Of a DNA stretch of 16,686 nt, positions 7,919-14,150 are shown piece after piece. The notes under the pieces were generated by a model that saw only the letters and a program-made list of their open reading frames with translations, searched no databases and had not been told where the DNA came from. The DNA comes from Coriobacteriaceae bacterium (GTDB lineage Bacteria; Actinomycetota; Coriobacteriia; Coriobacteriales; UMGS124): positions 1-16,686 of the forward strand of contig JAHZHK010000061.1 in the NCBI GenBank assembly GCA_019420325.1. The letters are read 5' to 3'. How positions within the stretch are numbered: the stretch's first letter is position 1; each line of letters begins with the position of its first letter. The position numbers were made by a program, and so were the translations under genes.

Positions 7919-8623
7919 CTAAAAGCCGTGTGCCGCCAAGTAGTCGAGCGTGATGCCTCCGGGCGGGGCAGCGGATAATCGCTCGACAGGCGCCCCGGGA
8001 GCCCCTTGTCCCGTCGAGGGGTCGCCATGCCCCAAGGCAACGCCAAGCAAACGCTGCACGTACTTTCCCACCACGTCGTTCTCAAGATTGACGACGTCGC
8101 CGGGACGCTTGGTGAGCAGCGTGGTTTGGCCGCCCGTGTGCGGGATGACCGAGACCTCGAAGCCGTCATCGAACAGGCCCGACACCGTAAGGCTGATGCC
8201 GTCGATGGCGATGGAGCCCTTCTCGACGATGAGAGCGACGATGGAAGCGGCGCAGGAGATGCGCACGCGCACGGCGTTTTGGTCCTCGACGCGCGAGGCA
8301 ACGCGACCGGTGCCGTCAATATGGCCGCTCACGATGTGACCGCCGAACCTGCCGCCTGCCGCCATGGCGCGCTCGAGGTTGACGTGGCTGCCGGGGCGCA
8401 GATGCCCCAGGCTGGAGCGGGAGAGCGTCTCGGGCATCACGTCTGCGGAGAAGCGCCCCTTGCCAAACGACGTCACAGTGAGGCACACGCCGTTCACGGC
8501 GATGGAGTCGCCCAGGGCAACGTCCTGCAGAACCTTGCTCGCCTCAATCGTCAAACTGCCGGCGCGACCAGCGGGCGGAATGGAAACGACGGCGCCGACT
8601 TCCTCGACAATGCCCGTGAACAC
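7919..8623 (-). CDS. ribE: Riboflavin synthase, alpha subunit
   Basis: The enzyme dismutates two 6,7-dimethyl-8-ribityllumazine molecules to riboflavin. It has two lumazine-binding repeats: MFTGIVEEVG opens the first (1 to about 97), and HIVSGHIDGTG (96-106) through VNLENDVVGKYVQRL (178-192) makes the second. I place the start at GTG 8623, because MFTGIVEE is the near-invariant N-terminus of the family; the frame upstream overlaps ribD and is not conserved. Only one base separates it from the ribD stop codon (TAG at 8625-8627), so translation is probably coupled. At 234 residues it is longer than usual because of a Gly/Pro/Ala-rich tail of about 40 residues after position 195. Confidence 0.95.
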   Translation of the reverse strand: MFTGIVEEVGAVVSIPPAGRAGSLTIEASKVLQDVALGDSIAVNGVCLTVTSFGKGRFSADVMPETLSRSSLGHLRPGSHVNLERAMAAGGRFGGHIVSGHIDGTGRVASRVEDQNAVRVRISCAASIVALIVEKGSIAIDGISLTVSGLFDDGFEVSVIPHTGGQTTLLTKRPGDVVNLENDVVGKYVQRLLGVALGHGDPSTGQGAPGAPVERLSAAPPGGITLDYLAAHGF

Positions 8624-8624
8624 G

Positions 8625-9899
8625 CTACTCACCCACCTTCGAAAGCATCTCGCAAGCGCGCTGCGCCGTAGTGGCCCCGCCGGGATAGAGCGGTCCGCAG
8701 GCAACGCAGGGAAGCGCAGCTGCAGTGTCGGCGGCCGTATGGCCCACTCGCCAGCAAAGGCGCACGTCATCCCCGAGGACATCGACGTGCGGGGCGCCAA
8801 AACGCACGGCTTCGCCCATCACCGCAGGGGCAAGGCCAGCCACCGGGCCGGGGGCTGCGGGGTCGCCCAGGAGCTTGGGGGCAACGTAGGCGACAGCCTC
8901 GTCTACCAGGCCGGCCGCAAAAGCGCTGCCATGCAGGCGGGCGCCGCCCTCGAGCAGCACCGAGTCGACGCCGCGCGCACCCAAGGCCTCCAGGACCGCC
9001 GCGAGGTCAACATGGCCCGCCGCGTCGAGGCCAAGCTCGAGCACCTCGACCCCGCGCTCGCGCAGGCGAGCGGCCTTCTCGGCACCCTCGACCGCCACCT
9101 CGCCGCAGGCCACGAGCAGGGGCGCCTCCCCGGCCTCAGCGCTGCGGACAAGCGCGCAATCCTCAGCCAGCGCTAGATGCGTGTCGCACACCACGCGCAG
9201 GGGGTTGCGCCCGCCCGGCAGGCGGCATGTCAACAGGGGGTCGTCGGCCGCGACCGTGCCCGCGCCCACCATGATGGCGGCCAGGCGGTTGCGCAGGGCA
9301 TGGCCGTCCTCACGGGCTGCGGGGCCCGTGACCCAGCGCGCATCGCCCGAAGCGCAGGCGATATGGCCGTCGGCCGTCATGGCCCACTTGGCCACCACAT
9401 AGGGCTTATGAGACATGATGTAACGGAAAAACACCTGGTTGATGGCATCACACTCATCGCGCAGCACATCAGACGCAACCTCGATGCCCGCCTCGCGCAG
9501 TCGGGCGTTACCCTTGCCGGCCACAAGCGGGTTGGGGTCGCGCGAACCCACGACCACGCGTGCCACACCGGCCTCGACAAGCGCGTCGGCGCACGGGGGC
9601 TGCTTGCCGTGATGGGCGCACGGCTCGAGCGTCACGTACACCGTTGCACCGCAGGGGTCCTCGCCGCGAGCCGCACAGTCAGCCAATGCGCGACGCTCGG
9701 CATGCTCCTGCCCGTAGCACGCGTGCCAGCCCTCGCCGATCACGCGCCCGTCACGCACAATAACCGCGCCCACCAGCGGGTTGGGGTTCGTATGTCCCGC
9801 GCCGTGCGCCGCAAGCTCCAGCGCCCTGCGCATGAACGCAGCATCGAGGGCCTCCCCCTGGCCCACCCCTTCGAGCTGCGTACCTACCGTCCCTGCCAT
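8625..9899 (-). CDS. ribD: Bifunctional diaminohydroxyphosphoribosylaminopyrimidine deaminase / uracil reductase
   Basis: RibD carries out the deamination and NADPH-dependent side-chain reduction of the pyrimidine intermediate. The N-terminal deaminase (about 20-165) has the zinc motif HAE (66-68) and LEPCAHHGKQPPC (91-103). The reductase domain (about 166-385) has VVAKWAMTADGHIA (168-181) and VLLEGGARLHGS (314-325). I choose ATG 9899 because GGGAGGAAAGG lies six bases upstream. An earlier ATG at 9971 falls inside the leader terminator and is not credible. Length is 424 residues; the last 40 or so, with PCVACGPLYPGG, extend past the usual reductase end and their role is unknown. It is the first gene of the operon, directly after the FMN riboswitch. 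Confidence 0.96.
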   Translation of the reverse strand: MAGTVGTQLEGVGQGEALDAAFMRRALELAAHGAGHTNPNPLVGAVIVRDGRVIGEGWHACYGQEHAERRALADCAARGEDPCGATVYVTLEPCAHHGKQPPCADALVEAGVARVVVGSRDPNPLVAGKGNARLREAGIEVASDVLRDECDAINQVFFRYIMSHKPYVVAKWAMTADGHIACASGDARWVTGPAAREDGHALRNRLAAIMVGAGTVAADDPLLTCRLPGGRNPLRVVCDTHLALAEDCALVRSAEAGEAPLLVACGEVAVEGAEKAARLRERGVEVLELGLDAAGHVDLAAVLEALGARGVDSVLLEGGARLHGSAFAAGLVDEAVAYVAPKLLGDPAAPGPVAGLAPAVMGEAVRFGAPHVDVLGDDVRLCWRVGHTAADTAAALPCVACGPLYPGGATTAQRACEMLSKVGE

Positions 9900-9952
9900 C
9901 ACAAACCTTTCCTCCCGTAGCGACAGAAGGTCGGCGAGCCTCTCAGGGCATG

Positions 9953-9986
9953 AAAAAAGCCCGCCGGCCACCTGCCGACGGGCTTC
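9953..9986 (-). terminator. Riboswitch-controlled leader terminator of the riboflavin operon
   Basis: The minus strand has a 10-bp stem (9974-9983 with 9959-9968, one G-T pair) and a five-base loop, followed by six T. It lies between the FMN aptamer and ribD, 54 bases before the ribD start. This is the normal expression platform of a transcription-terminating FMN riboswitch: when FMN is bound, the terminator forms and the operon is silenced. Confidence 0.85.
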
Positions 9987-10058
9987 ATGGATTCTCGGAA
10001 TACGTCTAAGGACGAGGGGCGCCTACACGCCTCTCGCAACCAAAAAACGTCATTCGCT

Positions 10059-10186
10059 GCTCTTTCATCCGGACTGTAACCGTTGGCCCTGGGTTCGCAC
10101 CAGATCCTGCCCCTATTGGGGCTCGCGGGCTCCGAGAGTTGCCTCCCGATCACCGCCAGTGAGGAATTGCACCTCGCCCTGAACAG
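10059..10186 (-). ncRNA. FMN riboswitch (RFN element)
   Basis: The minus strand shows the conserved FMN aptamer segments in order: CAGGGCGAGGTGCAATTCC, ACTGGCGGTGATC, AGCCCGCGAGCC, a GATCTGGTGCGAACC hairpin, and AACGGTTACAGTCCGGATG followed by AAAGAG. It stands upstream of ribD and before a T-tailed hairpin, so it should stop transcription of the riboflavin operon when FMN is plentiful. This links flavin supply to the demand of the flavoproteins encoded on both sides. Confidence 0.95.
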
Positions 10187-10204
10187 ATGACTATGCTGAG
10201 ATGT

Positions 10205-10234
10205 ATCCTAACCCCACCGCCTCACAAAACGCAA
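10205..10234 (-). promoter_or_regulatory. Candidate promoter of the riboflavin operon
   Basis: TTGCGT (10229-10234) and TAGGAT (10205-10210) on the minus strand are 18 bases apart and each matches four of six consensus bases. Transcription would start near 10198, about a dozen bases before the first conserved riboswitch segment, which fits well. Confidence 0.5.
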
Positions 10235-10245
10235 GCAAAATCTAG

Positions 10246-10270
10246 AAAAAGTTTCCTAAAGGAAAGTTTT
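10246..10270 (-). terminator. Weak hairpin with T run downstream of the second flavoprotein gene
   Basis: The minus strand reads AAAAC, TTTCC, TTTA, GGAAA, C, TTTTT: a five-base stem that can extend by four A-T pairs past one mismatch, ending in a T run. It lies 76 bases after the flavoprotein stop and just upstream of the riboflavin promoter. It may be a weak terminator or an AT-rich operator. The stem is too weak for a firm call. Confidence 0.35.
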
Positions 10271-10345
10271 ACCTGGTAGGAGGGTCAAAATTTATCTCTT
10301 GAATCCTGGGCTGCGACTCTAGAGCCTGCTCCTCAAGTCAGGTCG

Positions 10346-12034
10346 CTAGGCCTGCAGGTGGACATGCTCGCCCTCGGGAAGCTCTCCCGTGGCGGCAAAC
10401 TGACCAGCCATCATGCCCTGGGTCTCGGCAAACGAAAGGCTCTGGCCCGCAATACTGGTGAAGTAGCTGTACCCAAAGCGGCAACCCGAGCAGTTGCCGG
10501 CAGCATAGAGACCCTTGATGGGACGGTAGTCATTGCCGAGCACGCGGCTGTTCTCATCAACAACCAGGCCAGACGTCGTCACCATGACCACGCCGATTTC
10601 CTTCGTGCCGCAATAGGCGTAGTAGGGCGGATTCTTGAGGGCCAGCATGAGACGGGGGTCCTTGCCGAAGTCCTCGTCACAGCCCTTCTCGCACAGCTCA
10701 TTGTAGCGCTCGATGGAGGCGACGAAGTTGTCGAGGGCCTCACCGGTATATCCCAGATAGCCGCCAAGCGTCTCGAAGTCGTCGGCCGCAAAGAGCGTGG
10801 CTCCGCCCATCATGGCTTTGTCACCGCCGCCGGCAGCGCCCTCGCCAGCCGCGTCAGCCGCGTCGCCGCTTGCGAACTCACCGTTCTTGTGCGCCTCGTA
10901 AGCGGCGTCCATGGCCTCATGCAGCGAGTCAAAGCCCTGGTTGGCGTAGTCGTAGCTCATATGGCCCAGGGGCTGCGCCTTCAAGAGGCTCTCAATGTCG
11001 TTGTCGAAGACCGTGGAGATGATGCCCGCGGGCTGGTAGGCACCGGGCATGGCCATGAGCTCGGTAGAGCCGAAACCCTCGTTGGAGTAACGCTTGCCGT
11101 CGGCGTTAATCCACAGCGCGGCCGTGGCGCCGATGGGATCCATAGGCGAGTCGCAGGGGTACCAGTAGGCGCCGTCCATCGTGGACATGCACGGGTCGAG
11201 GCGACCGCCTGCCCAGTAACCCATCTTGATGCCCTGACCATCGCGGCCCGCGCCCATGGCAGACACCGCGCCGTCGGCGGGCAGCAGGTACTGGATCTCG
11301 TTGAGCAGGTCCTTGCACATGGAGGCGTTCGTGGAGAAGTCGCCTGTGGCCAGGATGACGCCCTTGGCGGCGTTCACCTGCACGTAGCCGTCCTCGCGCT
11401 TGCCATAGGCACCGGTCACGTTGCCATCAGCGTCCTGAATGAGGCTGTAGCCGCTCGTGCCGTAGAACACCTTGCCGCCGGCGGCCACGGCGACGTCGAT
11501 GCAGTTCTGCAGCACCGTGGACTGGCATCTGCCCAGGTTGGCCGTGCCAATCCAGCACTTCACGCCCGAGTAGCACGTGGCGGTGTCGCCGTCGGTGGGC
11601 CACTGGCGAATGGTCAGGCCCGCCTTGTCCTCATCGGACAGGCAGTCAATGAGCCAGTCGAAGCACTCGCCGCAATGCGTGGCGTAGTTGCGCACCAGGC
11701 CCGGGTTGGAGCGGTTGTTGGAGCGCACCTGCCAATCATTGAGGAACTCGACGGTGTCGACCTGAGGAACGCCGGCGTCCCCGAGGAACTTGGAGTTGAT
11801 GTGGCCCACCTGGCCGCCGGCCAAGAAGCTCATGGAGTCTTCGTCCTGGTCCTCGAAGGCCGCGACGCTGACGCCGGCCTCAGCCGCAGCGCGAAGGGCG
11901 GTGCAGCCGGCATGGCCCAGGCCGATGACGAGCACGTCACAGTCGTAGGTCTCCACGACCTCGTCAGCCGCGGGGGCCTCAGGCGCGGTGCGCCACTCGG
12001 GGTCGTCCTTGGAGCCGCCGCCCATGGGAGGCAT
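10346..12034 (-). CDS. FAD-dependent reductase, fumarate reductase superfamily, with a disrupted N-terminus
   Basis: From the first available start (ATG 12034) the frame encodes 562 residues: a Rossmann FAD motif GLGHAG (38-43), the family block INADGKRYSNEG (309-320), and a C-terminal FAD segment GLYAAGNCSGCRFGYSYF (508-525). There is no FMN or haem domain. It is Cys-rich and has a Gly/Ala/Asp-rich insertion near 387-412. The HHTMGG and GxNRLGGN motifs of fumarate reductases are absent; a Tyr (524) stands about where the substrate Arg would be. The ATG has no good ribosome binding site. Upstream, the same frame continues as the rest of a Tat signal peptide but reaches a TGA without any start codon. 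The natural protein was therefore almost certainly exported; this copy is either a recent pseudogene, a sequencing error, or makes an unexported enzyme. It lies downstream of the LuxR gene at 12325. Confidence 0.75.
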   Translation of the reverse strand: MPPMGGGSKDDPEWRTAPEAPAADEVVETYDCDVLVIGLGHAGCTALRAAAEAGVSVAAFEDQDEDSMSFLAGGQVGHINSKFLGDAGVPQVDTVEFLNDWQVRSNNRSNPGLVRNYATHCGECFDWLIDCLSDEDKAGLTIRQWPTDGDTATCYSGVKCWIGTANLGRCQSTVLQNCIDVAVAAGGKVFYGTSGYSLIQDADGNVTGAYGKREDGYVQVNAAKGVILATGDFSTNASMCKDLLNEIQYLLPADGAVSAMGAGRDGQGIKMGYWAGGRLDPCMSTMDGAYWYPCDSPMDPIGATAALWINADGKRYSNEGFGSTELMAMPGAYQPAGIISTVFDNDIESLLKAQPLGHMSYDYANQGFDSLHEAMDAAYEAHKNGEFASGDAADAAGEGAAGGGDKAMMGGATLFAADDFETLGGYLGYTGEALDNFVASIERYNELCEKGCDEDFGKDPRLMLALKNPPYYAYCGTKEIGVVMVTTSGLVVDENSRVLGNDYRPIKGLYAAGNCSGCRFGYSYFTSIAGQSLSFAETQGMMAGQFAATGELPEGEHVHLQA

Positions 12035-12190
12035 GCCACCACCGGCAGGGGCACCCTCACCCTCAGGAGCCGCACCGTCGGCAGGCGCGCCGCCAGCGGG
12101 CGCGGCCTGCTCGGCAAGAGCGGGACCGGCGATGGCAGAAAGAGCGGTGACACCAAAGGCGTTTCATGCGCGGTACGTCCCTCACGGTAG
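12035..12190 (-). pseudogene. Remnant of the Tat signal peptide and linker of the second flavoprotein
   Basis: In frame with the flavoprotein, 43 codons precede ATG 12034. They read NAFGVTALSAIAGPALAEQ and then an Ala/Pro/Gly-rich linker: the hydrophobic core, the ALA-type cleavage site and the flexible stretch seen in the sibling proteins. The codon before Asn is TGA (12164-12166), and no ATG, GTG or TTG lies in between. In another frame GTG AGG GAC GTA CCG CGC ATG AAA occurs just before, which resembles the start of a Tat leader. A small deletion or frameshift that removed the twin arginines would explain the arrangement. Confidence 0.65.
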
Positions 12191-12227
12191 AATTCAATGC
12201 CCGGGAAGGAAATACTCAATGCTGGGG
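12186..12227. promoter_or_regulatory. Pair of 20-bp direct repeats, possible regulator site
   Basis: Two units at 12186-12205 and 12208-12227 (plus strand: GG, an AT-rich stretch, then TCAATGCCCGGG or TCAATGCTGGGG) are offset by 22 bases, two helical turns. They lie between the second LuxR gene and the flavoprotein it probably controls. A similar TCAACACGGGGG occurs at 13983-13994, upstream of the divergent flavoprotein. The assignment as a LuxR operator is inference. Confidence 0.4.
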
Positions 12228-12324
12228 TAGCTGACCACCTGGGAAAACAGTGATTTAGGACCTGCGGCAGAAGCTCAATACCAAAAAAATGGGAACCGTC
12301 CTCAACGACTCCAAGCGTCCCCGC

Positions 12325-13815
12325 CTACATGCCATCCACAATATCCATGAGCTCCTCGCGGGAATGGATGTCGATTTTCTGGTAGATGTGGCGGATATGG
12401 GTGCGGGCGGTCTCAGTACTCATGGAGAGCTGCGAGCCGATGCTCGAGGCGCTGCGGCCGCGCACGAGGGGGACGAGCACCTCGCGCTCACGCTCGGTGA
12501 GGCCATAGCGCTCGGCAAGCTGGGCGCACTGCACAGAGAGGAGCTCCTCGCTCGTCAGCGCGGGCGCCGCCGCACCGGCCTGGGAATCCTGGCCGGTAAG
12601 GGCGGTCTCCGCCGACTTTTTCGGCACGAACTCCACGACAATCAGGCCTGCCAGGCAAACCATGATGACGACGTTGTACACAAGGAAGGCGACCCCGCCC
12701 GCCGGTATGAGCAACCCCAACTTGGTGGAGAGCGTGTTGGCAAGCGTAAAGACACCCCAACCGACGACAACTACGAACGCGGGGGCGTTTTGACCACTGC
12801 CCGTACTTCGAGAATGCGCGAGCGCATCGCAGGCAAGCATCCACATATAGACAAAAGCAGCCATGCGCGCCACGCCCATGGTCAGCATGCCCATAGGAAT
12901 GCTGCCGGGGCCGAAGGTGCCCGAGAAATACAACGAGCAAACGAGCATGGCAAGAATCGTGATGCGCGCTGCGACGAAAGCAAAGCGAACGCTGGCTGCG
13001 GCAAGGCAAAGCGCGGCAGCGGCAAGTGCGCTCAAACCCACGGCGTTGTCTTTGATGAAGGAGAGGAACAGTGACGCATCGTCGGACCCGTCCCCCATTC
13101 CCTGGACACGGCCCATGAGGAGGCCCCAGACGAAAATGCACGCTATCGAGAGCACGGGAGCCAACCCGGACGAAGGCGCCGGTGCCTTCTCCGACTGGCA
13201 GGCATCGGTTTCGTCGACGCTGGAGACGCGCATTGCGGGGATAGCCGAAACGCGCATCGCCAAAAGCGGGGATCCGGCAACAACCACAGCAAGGACCACC
13301 ATCGCGGCGATATCCACCAGGGCGTTCTCAACAAGCAGGTCAATAACCGTCTCGAGAACGAACGCAAATCCCAGGCAGATCATCACGGCAGCGATTCCCT
13401 GACCCGCCAGAACTTGCACCCAAAGGGCAAGCGCCGAAATGCCGGCAAATGTCAGCAGGGCCCCTCCGAATTCGGACGCCCAACGCGGAACCGTTCCGTC
13501 GGCGCCCAAAAAAAGAAGCACGAGACCCGCCACGCTCGCGACCGCCAGGCCGATGCACAGGCCCCACGACGCAGCCAGCGCGCAACGCCGCGCGCGGCAA
13601 AAGAATGCGACAACCGCACAGGAGATAACGATGGGCAAGCCGCCGCTCAGGGGTTCCGTGCTGATGCGCACGCCAAAAAAGTCGGCGTCCGTGAACGAGC
13701 TGATGGAGCCGTCGAACGTGCCCAGCGATATGAGGCAGCACGCCAGACCGAGGACGGTCAGACACATCCACGTAACGTTGGCGTGTGCAACGACTTCTTT
13801 GATGGAGGATTGCAT
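12325..13815 (-). CDS. Membrane-anchored LuxR-family transcriptional regulator
   Basis: A 496-residue protein with many membrane helices (about 14 to 395), a polar loop near 195-215, and a C-terminal LuxR helix-turn-helix (435-490: YGLTEREREVLVPL, LSMSTETARTHI, KIDIHSREEL). The overall plan and length match the first regulator, but the sequences differ clearly. The open frame runs back to 13953. I choose ATG 13815 because GAGAGGA lies three bases upstream and an extended -10 (TGGCATAAT) lies at 13855-13863, which would place earlier start codons outside the transcript. The gene is upstream of and co-directional with the flavoprotein at 10346-12034, and divergent from the flavoprotein at 14151, so it could control either or both. 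A run of seven T follows the gene at 12283-12289 without a strong stem. Confidence 0.88.
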   Translation of the reverse strand: MQSSIKEVVAHANVTWMCLTVLGLACCLISLGTFDGSISSFTDADFFGVRISTEPLSGGLPIVISCAVVAFFCRARRCALAASWGLCIGLAVASVAGLVLLFLGADGTVPRWASEFGGALLTFAGISALALWVQVLAGQGIAAVMICLGFAFVLETVIDLLVENALVDIAAMVVLAVVVAGSPLLAMRVSAIPAMRVSSVDETDACQSEKAPAPSSGLAPVLSIACIFVWGLLMGRVQGMGDGSDDASLFLSFIKDNAVGLSALAAAALCLAAASVRFAFVAARITILAMLVCSLYFSGTFGPGSIPMGMLTMGVARMAAFVYMWMLACDALAHSRSTGSGQNAPAFVVVVGWGVFTLANTLSTKLGLLIPAGGVAFLVYNVVIMVCLAGLIVVEFVPKKSAETALTGQDSQAGAAAPALTSEELLSVQCAQLAERYGLTEREREVLVPLVRGRSASSIGSQLSMSTETARTHIRHIYQKIDIHSREELMDIVDGM

Positions 13816-14150
13816 TCGTCCTCTCGCCTTTCCCGTCGGTTTCCCGTTCACAGCATTATGCCAGTTCTTCATGACCTCGGAATGTTCGATTTTTAAATAA
13901 TGAAGCCAGACAGCATCGAAAGATACACCATCTACCTGGCCATATGGGCGCAATCCCCAAACGTGGAGTACCTATTTTGCCTTCAACACGGGGGATGGGG
14001 AAACAAGAGGCCGCGCAGTTTCGACCAACCATGGGGGATGGAATGCCAGCCGCGCAGACGTACGTTTTTCCACGTCACAGGGCAGGCGCGGCCTGCTCCC
14101 GTCCAAGCCCGCACGCAAGTGTCGGGCGCTACCAACCGAAAGGATGCACC
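13816..14150. other. Divergent intergenic region with direct repeats
   Basis: These 335 bases carry the promoter of the second LuxR gene and must also hold that of the flavoprotein at 14151. A direct repeat of about 42 bases is visible: CAAC, GGGGGATGG (13990-13998) and CCGCGCAG (14011-14018), then CAAC, GGGGGATGG (14033-14041) and CCGCGCAG (14051-14058). I could not place a firm sigma-70 promoter for the plus-strand gene. No protein-coding gene was recognised. Confidence 0.6.
13855..13863 (-). promoter_or_regulatory. Extended -10 promoter of the second LuxR gene
   Basis: The minus strand reads TGGCATAAT, an extended -10 with five of six -10 bases, 39 bases before the ATG at 13815. There is no clear -35. 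This repeats the layout of the first LuxR gene (TGGTATAAT at 200-208). Confidence 0.55.

Noticed and set aside
9900..9971. Earlier start for ribD at 9971
   Set aside because: It would place the N-terminus inside the riboswitch terminator, whereas ATG 9899 has a strong ribosome binding site.
10358..12190. 610-residue plus-strand open frame opposite the second flavoprotein
   Set aside because: Shadow of the minus-strand FAD enzyme, with the same His/Val/Gly bias.
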